Source: Nannochloropsis salina CCMP1776 (Eukaryota > Sar > Eustigmatophyceae > Eustigmatales > Monodopsidaceae). From it: a DNA stretch of 64,000 bases. The stretch is from positions 864,340 through 928,339 of the forward strand of contig SDOX01000019.1 of the NCBI GenBank assembly GCA_004565275.1, given 5' to 3'. Of this stretch, positions 8,276 to 19,265 are shown one piece after another; within the stretch, counting starts at the first letter, position 1; each line of letters starts with the position of its first letter. A model generated the notes under the pieces. It saw nothing but the letters and a program-made list of their open reading frames with translations, searched no databases and had not been told where the DNA came from. A program made the translations under genes and the position numbers.

Positions 8276-10690
8276 TCAGCCCCCTGAGGGCGCCTCACCA
8301 GGTAATGTCACCGTTACTGCCCATGACGCCGAGCTAGCGGAGGCGGGGAGCAACAGGGCCGGCTTCCCTGTCTTCGTCTTGGCGGCCGCCTCCCCGGCGG
8401 GCGTAGCGGCGCGGGCTGCACCCAACTGCTCCTGGAAGCCTTCGACTTGGTCCCTGGTCTGCAGTTCTGCTTTGTACAACGCGTGGCTGGCAATTCCATC
8501 CTCCGCTTCGGCATGCATGCCCGCTGTTCGAATCTGAATCTCGGCCGTCCCCCCCCCCTCCATTAGATAGACGCCCGTGTGGAGGGACCGGTATCCGTTT
8601 GGCTTGGGTGCATCCACATAGTTTTTGTACCTCCCGGGCACCTCCTCCCACAGAGAGGCGACCACGGCATGCACTTGATGACACAGCCAGGCTTCCAGCT
8701 CGAGGCGGCTTGCTGATGGCAAGGGGGAGGAGAAGACAGGGGTCGCTCCCGCGGGACCCAGAGCCCTCTGTGTACCATCCGAGTTCCGGCCACCCACATT
8801 GCTACGCTTGCCGTGCCCCTCGGACGCGCCGTCCCCGAGAGCCACCGTAGTCGCCGTCGACCAGACAGGCAACGCCTTCCTTTTTCGAGCAAGCTGGCCG
8901 CGAAGGAACCTCCCACGGGGTCCGGTGCCCAAGGAGGGGAAGAGGATGACGCGCAGGCCCAGCATGTCATGGAGCTCCTCGGGCAGCTTGTCCTTCCGGT
9001 AGACCTTCTTGAACGCGGAAACGACCGATTTGACCCGGCCGTGGATCTCGTATCCCTCCAAGAAACGGCGGAGGCCTTGCACGTCGGCTTCGATCCTGGC
9101 CGCGATTTTTTTTTTCGCAATCACCAAGGCTACTTGACCCAAGTCCGCAAAGTTTTTGTGCCAAGAGGCGAAGCTTTCGTACGATTCAGGGAAGAGAGCC
9201 CGGTAGCTGAGTTCCTCCATCTCTTTCAAGCGGGAGCCCAGACCAAGGGCGGAGGCGACAGGGACGTACAGCTGAAGGCTCTCCAGGGCAAGGACGTGAC
9301 GGGCGTGCACAGGCATCCGGTATTGGTTCCGTAGCGCGTGGAGAAGGCCGGCCATGTGGACCACAAAAGCCCTGGCGTCGCTGTTCTCGTTCACCAGGTG
9401 CTGCCGAACCAGCTGCGCGTTGCGATGATCCAAGTCGAGCATGGTGTAGTACTCGCGCGGGTTGCGGCGATATTGCCGCGTCTCGGGCGGCGCCTGAAAG
9501 AGGCCTCCGAGACGGGTGCTGTCCCGGACGATCTGATGCACGACCGGTCCACATTGAGAGCGTACTACCGCCAGTTTCTCGGTCAGATCCTCCGAGTCTT
9601 CTGCATCCAAGCCCAGGAAATAGGTGGCGAGGGCAGCGAGGACGGTTTCCACGTCCGCCTCCAGCTCCAGGAGCACTTGCGTGGTCTCGATCACACGGTC
9701 CAGGTCCGCGAGGACTTGCTCCTCGTTTTTGTTGTCCGCCTCGGGTCCTGCTTCGGACGCATGCTCTTTTTGTGCCAAAAACTTGCGCAGCACCTCTGTC
9801 ATCGACAGGCCCTCCAACCTTCTGGCTGCAGCCCCCTGCCCGAAAGGGACAAGTGCCCCAGCCGTCTCCTCAGTGCTGCCGCCCTCCTCCTCGCTGATGT
9901 CCCTTCCTTCAAGCGATTTTAATCCCTGATCATCGTAACTGGCTGTGTACCACCGGAGAAATTCCTCGAAACTGAGTTGTCCGTCTCGATTCACGTCCGC
10001 TTGCTGGAAGCAGGCCTCGGCGCTCTGGGTGTTCAACACCTGGGACGGGTGATCAAACAAGGTACGAAAAAAGGCTAGCACCACGAGCTGCTGTTTCACC
10101 CTTTCTCGCTCTTCTGCACGTAGATACGCCATCCGATCCCCCCGCTGGATCTCATACCACACCAAATTCACCTCGCGCTGGAGCCTTACAGGAAGTTGCT
10201 GAGCTGCTTGCCCATCGTCATGCGTCGCACTGCTTAAACCCAATGCCGTTGTAAAAAGACCATTTGGTGGTCTAGTGGAGTGCCCCATGCCACTATCGCC
10301 TGGTGCTGATTTACCTCTGTGTCTCTTCTCATCGCGCGGCGTTGAGAATGCTCCTTGCCACAGCTCCTCCCCCTCCGAGACCCAGTCGGTCAGTTCTATT
10401 GTTATTTGATTTTGGAGCTCAGTCGCGTCTTCATCGTCCCGGACATCTTCATACTCATTACGACTGCCAGCCGTGGGTGCGGGTGTAACAGCTGCCTTTA
10501 TATTATGCAAGGTTGTCGGAGAGGAAAGGACCTTGTTGGCAGACGGCTGTCTTCTTCGCGGCGCGTGGTGGTGATGCCGTTCTAGGCTTTGAATGCTGCC
10601 AGATACCCACCCGTCAACCCTATATAAGGGAAGTATAAGCAGGAGGAGCTGCAGACTCCTTCTTAACTTTTTCTTACAATTGGTAACCAT
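8276..10690 (-). CDS. RelA/SpoT homolog (RSH) with EF-hand, probable plastid (p)ppGpp synthetase
   Basis: A single exon encodes 804 residues. The ATG at 10690 opens a basic, then Leu-rich signal-peptide-like segment, consistent with secondary-plastid targeting. The upstream in-frame extension has no ATG. A canonical EF-hand loop (DVNRDGQLSFEEF) lies near residues 228-240. A RelA-like pseudo-hydrolase region spans about 417-503 ('LQLYVPVASALGLG'). The synthetase domain runs from about 548 (GRVKSVVSAFKKV) through 'HDMLGLRVILFP' and 'YVDAPKPNGYRSLHT' to 'EIQIRT..MHAEAEDGIASHALYK' near 740. All synthetase hallmarks are present, interrupted by an ~80-residue low-complexity insert (about 585-668). 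The HD hydrolase motif HDxxED is not found, and the second site normally reading like 'ADRLHN' is 'AGLLHA'. It is therefore inferred to synthesise, not hydrolyse, (p)ppGpp, possibly under Ca2+ control as in plant CRSH. No TGS or ACT domain follows. Confidence 0.9.
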   Translation of the reverse strand: MVTNCKKKLRRSLQLLLLILPLYRVDGWVSGSIQSLERHHHHAPRRRQPSANKVLSSPTTLHNIKAAVTPAPTAGSRNEYEDVRDDEDATELQNQITIELTDWVSEGEELWQGAFSTPRDEKRHRGKSAPGDSGMGHSTRPPNGLFTTALGLSSATHDDGQAAQQLPVRLQREVNLVWYEIQRGDRMAYLRAEERERVKQQLVVLAFFRTLFDHPSQVLNTQSAEACFQQADVNRDGQLSFEEFLRWYTASYDDQGLKSLEGRDISEEEGGSTEETAGALVPFGQGAAARRLEGLSMTEVLRKFLAQKEHASEAGPEADNKNEEQVLADLDRVIETTQVLLELEADVETVLAALATYFLGLDAEDSEDLTEKLAVVRSQCGPVVHQIVRDSTRLGGLFQAPPETRQYRRNPREYYTMLDLDHRNAQLVRQHLVNENSDARAFVVHMAGLLHALRNQYRMPVHARHVLALESLQLYVPVASALGLGSRLKEMEELSYRALFPESYESFASWHKNFADLGQVALVIAKKKIAARIEADVQGLRRFLEGYEIHGRVKSVVSAFKKVYRKDKLPEELHDMLGLRVILFPSLGTGPRGRFLRGQLARKRKALPVWSTATTVALGDGASEGHGKRSNVGGRNSDGTQRALGPAGATPVFSSPLPSASRLELEAWLCHQVHAVVASLWEEVPGRYKNYVDAPKPNGYRSLHTGVYLMEGGGTAEIQIRTAGMHAEAEDGIASHALYKAELQTRDQVEGFQEQLGAARAATPAGEAAAKTKTGKPALLLPASASSASWAVTVTLPGEAPSGG

Positions 10691-12403
10691 GTTGCCTGAA
10701 GGTTGACGATCGGGAAGCTTCAAGCGTGCTGGGCTGCCCGCCGGGGCGGGAAACCCCAAGAGCTCTGCGGGCTGTCCCCAAGGTCTGTGTGTGCATAGAG
10801 TTATATATTGGTCCAAAATCGTCCGGTGACGGTGCGTCGTCAATTAAGTTCGATGTGAACGCTATCAGCACCAGGACGGTCGGGAAGCAGGGCGGAGTCA
10901 GCTGACCCGAGCTGACGCCATTTACTTGAGGGGTACGTGGAGGCAATGGGAGGATTAGCCCTCTGGACTGGCTGCTGGGACCAAGGATCATTTCATAAAT
11001 TGAAAACGCAAGCTAAATAAGTGTGAGGCTTTATGACGTGTGAAAGTTTTTATAGTATTGATAAGTGCCGAGTCTTTCTCATATGTTCGGAGCTTAGAAG
11101 TCGCAGGGGCCATGTCTTCCATCCTCCTGCATCAATTAAGCCTGCGAGGGAAAGTGAAAAATTAAAAAACTCAATATGCAGAAGGACGACGTACCCCTTC
11201 TCAACTGCAATTGTAAACTTTAATGAAATCTTTAAAAAAAAAGAAAACCCTAACCCTAACCGCTTCTCAACTGCAATTTTAAACTTTAATGAAATGGCAT
11301 CCCTTGATGAAAAATGAGGCTGGAATACGTCGGATTCCCACGAGTAAACTCATGACAAAGTCACCTTTTTTTCGGGGGGGGAGGGTGATCATTTGACTGA
11401 TGAAGCCTCGTCAAACTTTATGATCTCTTCTTTTTTGCTTCCCCATCAAAATTATACGATATCAAGTCTTTAATTTTGTAATGGTACCTCCATTCTATGA
11501 AAAATAGTCCGTTCGCTTTTCACTTTTAAGCAAGTTCTCTGCCAAGCAAACTGTTGAAGGTTCATATTCAACTGATTCGAGATTTTTTTCCTTGAACTTT
11601 TTTTGAATTTTACCGGAGGTCTACTCTCGAGCTAGGTTTTTACTGCTGCACAAAAGCCTGTGCTTTTTATTCAGCAAATGGCTACATAATGGAAAAAAGA
11701 CTTAAACTTCCAGTGGCGGGGAGAAACGCCCGAGTTGATACATAACAAGAGGCAGTTACATTTCGGAAAACTTTTAGTACAGGTGCAGATTAGGATAGGA
11801 CGATATGACTTGCATACTGTACAAACACTTGTCTCTCCGCTTCCCGCTAACTTCAAGTCTGAAGGCGTCATCAATTTTGAAAAACACCTCTCGTAGACTA
11901 ACAACTTTCTCGTTGGCCTCACTTATTTAGTCACTGGATTTTGCTGCAAATCACAAATAAAAACTACTTCAAATAAGTCTCGCAGCAGCTTGTGACTCCT
12001 CATTAGTAACACCTTAGATACTGATGATGACACTAATTACAAGATGTTCCCGTTCCACGCCACATTTCCCCACGTCTACAAATGTAGATCCGGAAGGCCA
12101 GCGCTTATTGTAGCCCTCTGATTTAGCAACACACGTAATCTCACATTCCTGCTGTCGAGGCAGGGGGAAGCATGTACTCAGTGTCCTCAGCCGACACAGA
12201 TAAGGTCCGTGCTCTCGCCCTTGCGTTTACATGTAAGTATAATGATCTAGTCCTCATTTTCCGTTCACTATCGAGAAGGATGCGATTTAGTCCATTTACT
12301 GCTTCAAAGGTTTAAAATCGAAAATTCGCCTTCCGGGAAACATGGCCCAACTCTGCACACTGCTTCAAAAATACCAAAAATTGCCTTGCACGATATACGC
12401 TGT
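10691..12403. other. Long non-coding-looking stretch
   Basis: About 1.7 kb upstream of the RSH gene, mostly AT-rich. Short ORFs (for example 11033-11317 and 11671-11922) lack homology or coding character. It contains the 33-bp direct repeat and telomere-like motif listed separately. No tRNA or structured RNA is recognised. Confidence 0.5.
11197..11295. repeat. 33-bp direct repeat flanking two CCCTAA telomere-like units
   Basis: Two copies of a 33-bp sequence beginning CTTCTCAACTGCAATT lie at 11197-11229 and 11263-11295 with one mismatch (period 66 bp). Between them, at 11248-11260, is CCCTAACCCTAAC, two units of the TTAGGG-type telomere repeat on the complementary strand. It looks like a small tandem duplication, or repair-associated insertion of telomere-like DNA. 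Confidence 0.75.
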
Positions 12404-13120
12404 TTATATTGATAATATCTTGGACTGGCCCTCCTGCGCATTGTAAAGGCGCTGCATCTCCTTTATCAGGTCATTAAACATGTCCGCCTCCCTTGCCTTC
12501 GAAAGAGACTTCGTCGCCCCTCTTCCCTGATCAGTGCAACAGTGATTTTCGCAATCTCGCTGCTCGTCCTCACCGATGTAGCTACCACTTAGGCTTGTAG
12601 CGGCGGTAGTTTTCGTGGAGGTGCCGCGAAACGTGCCCGGGCAGCCATTACCACTGATTGTCCTCCCAAAGCCCATTTGAAGCTCGTCGTAGGCAAGCGG
12701 AGCCACCCATGCAGGCACGCATGTCAAATGTTCGCAAGTGGTACTGCCTTCTTTGTCTTCCTCCTCACAAGGTTTTGGGAACTTCACGGTTATGATGTGC
12801 TTTGGTAGCGGGGCGGATTGAGGACTGACACTGGCATCTCCAGAGAGAGCCTCCAGTCGCTGGCAGGGCTGAAACGTGAGTGGTTTCAGAAAATGTTCAA
12901 AGGCTTTTGGACGTGTGTATGTTCGAATGGTGCTTGTGCTCATGGGTACATTCAGACGTTCTGCGAGTTGGTCGCTTGATGCCGAAGTCGACAAAAGCAC
13001 CCGATGGAACTTTTTCGACGGCTTCGGGGAGGAGCCCAAGCCCAACTCGACCAAATTACAGCTGCCATGACACCGTTTCATTGTTATATCGCTATTGTGT
13101 GGTATATTGTGGTCTGTCAT
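12404..13120 (-). CDS. Hypothetical protein, unrecognised
   Basis: The ORF encodes 238 residues from an ATG at 13120. I recognise no family. It is Ser/Thr- and Cys-containing with no signal peptide or membrane segment. The only structured-looking part is the C-terminal ~35 residues, an amphipathic helix-like stretch containing 'KEMQRLYNAQEGQ'. Other frames through the region are more interrupted, and composition is closer to flanking coding DNA than to the AT-rich gap before it. It may be a genuine lineage-specific gene or a chance ORF. Confidence 0.4.
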   Translation of the reverse strand: MTDHNIPHNSDITMKRCHGSCNLVELGLGSSPKPSKKFHRVLLSTSASSDQLAERLNVPMSTSTIRTYTRPKAFEHFLKPLTFQPCQRLEALSGDASVSPQSAPLPKHIITVKFPKPCEEEDKEGSTTCEHLTCVPAWVAPLAYDELQMGFGRTISGNGCPGTFRGTSTKTTAATSLSGSYIGEDEQRDCENHCCTDQGRGATKSLSKAREADMFNDLIKEMQRLYNAQEGQSKILSI

Positions 13121-14132
13121 GGGGGCACGGGGGACGAACGGGGGAAAACGTGAGCTTCAATGAAAAAGTCAAAGATCGTGACACGGCTCAAGACAAGTGC
13201 AACACTAAAAAGAAATCAAGTGCATGGGATGCACCTGGAAATGACAGGCTTGAGCAGCGTGCTGACAGTGACAAGCAATCAATGGGAGCCAACGCCTCTC
13301 ACAAGATGGGCACGCGATAAATAATCAAGATCAGGAGCGCGAGAAGTGAAGTTCATTCTACGTGGCAATGTTGAGTATGCTAGCAAGGCTGAATGACGCA
13401 AAAACACAGACACTTCGTCAAAGACAATTTTTGGAACAAAAGATTTGAGTTACACCGTATGACGTTAGATGATCAAGCCAAAGGAGGGAAATGGCTTGTC
13501 ACGGCGTGTTTGGTGCGCTCAGGTGGCCGTGAAATTCGAGGTCAAAGACAAGCGAGTTCCACGTCCATCTCGGGCTTTGCGCGACCTCAAGCGTCACACT
13601 CGGGGCCGTCGACGTGTGGCCGTCCAAGCTCAGCCCTTTGCCCCGGCGTCCAAACACTACCTATGGTACAATCACACCCACAAAAGTATGGGGCTTGGAT
13701 GTTCGCGACTAATGGTGGGTTCATGATTCGTTGGGCGGGCGGTGTCAGCGTCTGTTCGGATGGAACACGCCTGGCAGATTTTGCTCTCCTCTTGAAGCGG
13801 TGACGTGTCGTCGGTTCGGCCGTCTCTCGAGTGTCGACGTGGGAGAAGCATTGGGGATATTTTCCCGCGCAGGGTGGTAAAGAAAAGTAGGATGGGGCTC
13901 GTTTTTCGCGCATCCTTAAGGAGTTTGTTTTGGAATATTTTTCATGACGCCCTTCTTGCTACCGTGTTTTGCGTAAACGATGCCGGTCACACTCTACACA
14001 TCCCGTGATGTACTAGGGCACCTTACGAGCTTTTCTGTGACTCCCCGACTCTAGAGAGCTTTTGCACACTTGTCACTACTGAACTTGGGCATTCTATACA
14101 ATGAATTTTGCGCTTGTATGCAGCAATGCCTT
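13121..14132. other. Intergenic with ambiguous ORFs
   Basis: This lies between the orphan ORF and the 3' end of the orphan secretory gene. A 136-codon ORF (13393-13803, +) overlaps an 85-codon ORF in another frame and a 108-codon antisense ORF. None has recognisable homology, so no gene is called. Confidence 0.35.
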
Positions 14133-16262
14133 CTATTCCGAAAGAGACGGCCGTTCCTCTCCGACTGGTGGCAGCCCGTGCACCATACGATAGTTATATT
14201 CAACCTCAGCCATCAACTCTGCGAAATCGTCTACATCGTAAATTTCATTTAAGGCGCCCACTCTCTGGACAAGGAATCTCAACTCGGACGCGTCGAGCAT
14301 ATGATCTGGTTTAAAAAAGATTGGATGAATTTAAAGTGAGAAATCCACGTTCAGAATTGCACAGACATCGACTTCAAATTATTCATGAAGTGACTTGGTT
14401 GTTCCCAACCTTATTTTTTTTAGCTCGGCATAATCATAACTTCAACGCCTACTTCCCCACGCTACTTTTTTCGCATCTGAACCGGGCTCTTACCTTCTGT
14501 AATCTCGGCGATTCTCCCAAAATCCAGCTGTTGCATTAACGGGCTCTCCACACTGGTGCCGCTGGCTTCATGCAGCAAGAGGATTCCATCAAGTACATTG
14601 TCTTCTTTCAGACTCATGGTAAAGCTTTTGCGCTGCTGTTGCGCGGCTTTCTCAATTTGGCTTAGTTTCAGGATTATTTGCCAAGGCTCTTTCATCTTTT
14701 GTCGGGTAGCGTCGTCCACGGGGTTGTCAATCGAATTCGTCAGATAGGGCTCCGCATCCATCATCAGACCTGTCGCCGTGACGAGCACGTCCGTCACATT
14801 CACCCCTTCAAACGTAGATGCCAATCTGTTGGCGATAGCTGTCGCATTCTGGTACGCCTCAGTCGCTCCGGGTTCTAGAATTCCTTGAGCCTCCATGGCT
14901 TGTCTTGATAAAGTGATGAAGCGCGACGCTTCTGTGGCAAAGTCTCCGAAGGCGGTGTACAACTCAGGGGACGGCTCCACACCGATACGGCGCAGGGCGG
15001 CGTCCCCGAACGTGTCCCGAAATCGCACGAAGCCCTCTTTTCCCATGTCTTTCCCCATGGATTTGGCGACATTTTCAAGCAGGTTTTGTGCCGCCATCTC
15101 TCTTCCTAAGTTCTCCAGCTCCGCGTCAGAGGTTTTGGTCAAGTCAGGCACCTCCATGCCCAAGGCATGCGCATATTCCTGCAGCTCGACCCCCTGCAGT
15201 CCGTATTCTTTGCATGTCAAGAGTAGCTGGGTCGCCAGTTCTTGCCGTGTCGCCTCCTGCTCCGATTTGCTCAACGCCTCAAAGTCTTCAAAACTGTGAA
15301 CTTCGTCTTTGACGAACAAGTAATAGGAACGAGCAGCTGCAGTGCGTCGGAGAGCCTGCCCCATGGCTTTCATAGACTTATACATCGAACGCCGATCCGC
15401 CGCTAGTTGCACGCTTTTCTTTTCACAACCCAACAGCGTCCGTTCGCAAGCCCTGGGGTCTGTTCTGTCCGGCGTGGGAGCCGCGTTCCTGGGGTGGGCA
15501 GGCGGGCTAGCGCCGTCGTCAGTCATGTTAAAAGCGACGTGCTTGATTTCCTCGTCTTTTGTGTGAACCAAGTTTGGAGGATTTGCGTGGCGATCCGGGC
15601 TACAGGGGCAGCAACCGACATTGCTTTGGAGCCGGCGCTTAGGAGTTCCCGTGGTGCTTGTGGCCGTGGTCAGCTCGGACAGGTCGGCAGCCTCAAGTTT
15701 CTCGGCATGGACCGTTAGAACACCGGCATTAACCAATACCGCCACCACCCCTTGCACCGCATAAATTTCCTCGGGGGCATATCCCTTGCTCTCCAGCATG
15801 TCTCCTACCAGGAGCTCGGCAGTGATGGCAGGGTCTGTCTGTCGATTCACGGCGACATATTCGTCGCGCAGTCGGTTTAACTTGATTTGTGTGTAGTCCT
15901 GGGGAGATAAGGTACAAATGTTCATGAAAGACGGACAAAGCACATCATGGCTGAGACTATTGTTCTACGCAAAACAGGGAGTGGCATTACGTTTCAGAGG
16001 AGTGCCGACCCGTTAAACCCTTTCCCCTCTCTCGTTTTTGTCGCATAATGTCCCCGTCCAGCCCAGAAGTACTCATGCGCAGAAAACTGACCAGACCTTA
16101 TGAATTGTGTGCCCTTACCTTGTCTTCCGGCACGACCGGTACCTCAAACTCGCGCCACTGGTCGGGTACGACCTCTGCCGCGCCTGCCGCCGAGCCCTTC
16201 AATGTGACGGCAAGCAGAAAAAGCAATCCAACCAGCAAGGCAGGTGATACTGACAATGCCAT
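14133..16262 (-). CDS. Orphan secretory-pathway protein, three exons
   Basis: Exons 16262-16119, 15898-14494 and 14305-14133 splice cleanly at GT-AG sites (phases 0 and 1) to 573 residues. Exon 1 begins MALSVSPALLVGLLFLLAV and ends its hydrophobic stretch at a small-residue cleavage site (GSAAGAAE), a textbook signal peptide. The mature part is soluble, acidic and mostly helical with no further membrane segment. It carries a Ser/Pro-rich, Cys-containing loop around residues 140-190. Exon 3 adds 'LDASELRFLVQRVGALNEIY...', a helical, conserved-looking end. No ER-retention signal is visible (it ends RPSLSE). I do not recognise the family. Targeting to ER, vacuole, plastid or outside cannot be separated. 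Confidence 0.75.
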
Positions 16263-17076
16263 GCCCAACGTTGGAGCCTATCTTCTTGGTGATGAGAATT
16301 AAAAGGGGCATTACTGATTACTGAGACAGGTTCGCTTTATTATGTATCTGTACGATTTCAAGTGACTTACAGAATGCCCCAAAACCATGCAAATTAAGCA
16401 TAGCCCATTTTCCTTACATTCATTAAAAACCATTGACAAGCATGCGTAATACGTTCACACAATGCTCTACCTTGCCAAAAGCTTGAGTGCCCACCAAGTG
16501 AAAAGCCTGCAGGGATTGTCCAAGCACTCTTGTGTGTGACGACATGCTTAGCAGACGTGCTCGTATGGGCCAACCGGTTTTCTGACGTCAAGCCGAACAG
16601 CTGACTCGTCGTGCCCAAGAACTCGGCAGGGATACAAACTAGCACCGGCTCCCAGCGGACTAAAATTACCCGTCACAAGGCATGCACATATAACAGATTC
16701 ATAGGATGGTACCAGGCATTCCCTTTGGGCTTCAGTCCCTACTGGATGAAAAGCTTCGCTCCGAGGTACTTGATGCAAGATACTCATACTACTAGGGAAA
16801 AAATATTGTCTCGTTAACATATGAAGCTTCACGTCGCACCTCCCCGCGAAAAACATTTTACAGCAAGACACTCATTGAATTCACGCATAACACTAGATTT
16901 TTGATGCCGGCACTGCCTTTGTGTTTGGCCATGATGAATGTTTCATGCCGGGGCATAGACATTGCCTCGTCACACGAAAAGCCCTTCAAAAGGAGAGTGA
17001 TATATTTCTTTGTGATCATTTGTGGTCACTCCCAGGCACAACAAATCCTGCACAAGCTCGAGGCCTACTCGTAAAA
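16263..17076. other. Divergent 5' region
   Basis: This is the space between the orphan secretory gene (-) and the methyltransferase gene (+). It should contain both promoters. The reading frame of the downstream gene is open from about 16921, with an alternative ATG at 16945. Confidence 0.4.
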
Positions 17077-19131
17077 ATGGGAAGAGGCAGCAAATTAGAA
17101 ATGCGCTTACGAGACATTCTTGATATGGAGGAGGATGAAAATGAGAAGCTCGAGCATCTTGTAGAGCGCATGTGGCCATTGATAGGAAGGTACAGCTACC
17201 AGAGCCGAGAAGCGGGGATGTCGCAAATCATGTATATTATGGATGAAGTAGGTTCACGCTTTTGTGAAGTTTTGCCTCGACGCTCTTTGGGAATTTCAGC
17301 GGCTGATGATAAAAATCCAACGGAGGGGAAATCGGAAAACGAAAGCAACTCCGCTGCATTCCGGTGTGCGTTGATCTTCCACCCCGACACAAGAGAGGCA
17401 TTCACGGCCTTTTGGCCACGACGGGACGTTACTGAAGGTGAGATTGCAACTTGTGACAACCTTCCTCACGGCCAAGCAGCACGCTTAGCCCGTCTTCAGG
17501 TCTTAAGTAACGCTAGCGTCGACGACACTATGGAGGGGGAAGAGAGCGAAGAAAAGGAGGCCGGAGGGAAAATCTCGAGAAAGAGTATTGAAGCCTCTCA
17601 CCGTCTTCGCCAATTTCTTGAATCAGCCGGGTATTGTAATGTCCGACAAGTGAACTCGCTTTTGGGATTGGAGGAAACGTACGGGCGGCTACTTCCAGTA
17701 TGGGAGATCAGCGATCCCCGGTTACGTAACGCTTTTGTAACACAGCTTGCAGCAGCAGAGTCAAGGCTGAAATCCTCGGCCACCTCAGCCACAGAAGGGA
17801 CGGAGCTATGCCCCACTGGAGACTTCTCAATTCTGACTTTCCTCATCCGATTCTTTTTGATGGGTCTCCCTGCCTCTCGTGCCGATCTGCTCCGTCATAT
17901 TCCTGATCAAACCCTCCTGCAGCAATTGGATAACATCGGATTGCTTCTTGTAGAGGGCCCAGATGGCCCCTTCAATGATGCAAGCAGCAGGGATAAAACG
18001 CGTGTAAAGAGCCTCGTCCAGATCGTTCCAGTCCCCGTTGGGGACACGGTTTATGAGAATGACTGTGCCTTGTTGTTGACAGACTTCGCTCAAATAGGGG
18101 GCCTGGGTGAAGGTTTTGAACCAGTCATGTATGTGGGTCCAGATTCACTTGGCTTGGTGGCTGCCACGCTGGGCAGTCAGGAGAAAAACGGGGCCATGGC
18201 GCCCCGAAGGATACTGGATGTATGCGCCGGGTGCGGGGTGCAAGGGATTGCCGCCATGCTGCGCGCTCGGATGTATGGGCCGCCATGGGAAATGGGGCAG
18301 CAGCAGCAGTCAGGGAGTAAGGAGGCATTTCCCCACGAATTAATTCTTCTCGAACTCAACCCTCGAGCTGCCCGCTTTGCACATTTTAACGCGGCCCTTA
18401 ACCATTTGGAAGCAGTGACCTCCGTGGTCGTTGGGGACGTCAATACTGTACGCATCGCCGATTTGCCATGTCCTGTTTTTGACATAGTACTATCGAACCC
18501 ACCGTACATCCCTAATCCACAGCAAAGCGTCCCAAAGCTTCATCAATATGGAGATGGCGGGACAACGGGAGAGGAGGTAACTCAAGGAGTGGTGTCCTTG
18601 GCAGCTCAAGCTTTGTCGCGAAATCGAACAGGTGGGAGGCTTTACACAGTGGGAAACCTCACCAATGTCGACACACTTCCAGACCGGGTAGAGAGATGGT
18701 GGTGCGATGGCCTCCAATGCAGTACAAGAAATGAGGAGCAGCAGGGGCTGCAAATCAAAGCGTACCATGGCTTGAAGTGGTCCGCGGCAGAATATGCTGC
18801 TTTGGTTCATAATCATGCCCTCGGAGACACGGGTGCCTTGGCGCATGATTTATCAGCGAAGAAGTACAAGGAGGCTCTGGAGGCAACGGGCGTGCGAAAC
18901 GTGGCGAATGGCTTTGTCTTCGTCCGGTGTCCACCATTTAAGGGAGACAAGGCGCGCCGCATGAATTCTTCCGGGATGGAGTCCGATGCCGCTGCAACTA
19001 GCAGCATCACCAGTCAAGCATACACCAAAAATGTTATTGCTCTCCAGGACCAAGTCTGGCAAGTTTTGGCCATGGGAAAAGATCCCGAGGCAACCGAGAC
19101 GCGGCGAAGGCTCACAGAGCATTGGTTGTGA
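17077..19131 (+). CDS. Class I SAM-dependent methyltransferase, PrmC/MTS type
   Basis: The chosen ATG at 17077 (A at -3, G at +4) gives 684 residues; an in-frame ATG at 16945 would add 44. The catalytic domain lies at about residues 340-530. It contains the SAM-binding glycine motif 'DVCAGCGVQGIAA' near 380, an acidic 'LLELNPRAARFA' strand, and 'DIVLSNPPYIPNP' near 470. The NPPY motif is the mark of enzymes that methylate planar amide or amino nitrogens (PrmC/HemK, N6-adenine, 16S rRNA G1207 type). The first ~330 residues form a separate helical N-terminal region, as in bacterial 'methyltransferase small domain' proteins. A C-terminal ~150-residue extension follows. The substrate is unknown. 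No organelle-targeting sequence is obvious. Confidence 0.85.
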   Translation: MGRGSKLEMRLRDILDMEEDENEKLEHLVERMWPLIGRYSYQSREAGMSQIMYIMDEVGSRFCEVLPRRSLGISAADDKNPTEGKSENESNSAAFRCALIFHPDTREAFTAFWPRRDVTEGEIATCDNLPHGQAARLARLQVLSNASVDDTMEGEESEEKEAGGKISRKSIEASHRLRQFLESAGYCNVRQVNSLLGLEETYGRLLPVWEISDPRLRNAFVTQLAAAESRLKSSATSATEGTELCPTGDFSILTFLIRFFLMGLPASRADLLRHIPDQTLLQQLDNIGLLLVEGPDGPFNDASSRDKTRVKSLVQIVPVPVGDTVYENDCALLLTDFAQIGGLGEGFEPVMYVGPDSLGLVAATLGSQEKNGAMAPRRILDVCAGCGVQGIAAMLRARMYGPPWEMGQQQQSGSKEAFPHELILLELNPRAARFAHFNAALNHLEAVTSVVVGDVNTVRIADLPCPVFDIVLSNPPYIPNPQQSVPKLHQYGDGGTTGEEVTQGVVSLAAQALSRNRTGGRLYTVGNLTNVDTLPDRVERWWCDGLQCSTRNEEQQGLQIKAYHGLKWSAAEYAALVHNHALGDTGALAHDLSAKKYKEALEATGVRNVANGFVFVRCPPFKGDKARRMNSSGMESDAAATSSITSQAYTKNVIALQDQVWQVLAMGKDPEATETRRRLTEHWL

Positions 19132-19265
19132 AAGCATGAAAAAGCAAAGAAACAAATACGAGGAAAAACGAATCGTGGCACGACCATAGAACCTTTTTTA
19201 AAACTTTCTTATCTCATGAACACATACTTTCGTGCATAAATCTACAAGCATGCCCGTGTATGATC

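Noticed and set aside
13393-13803. 136-codon plus-strand ORF
   Set aside because: Competing ORFs in two other frames cover the same DNA, and none shows domain-like sequence.
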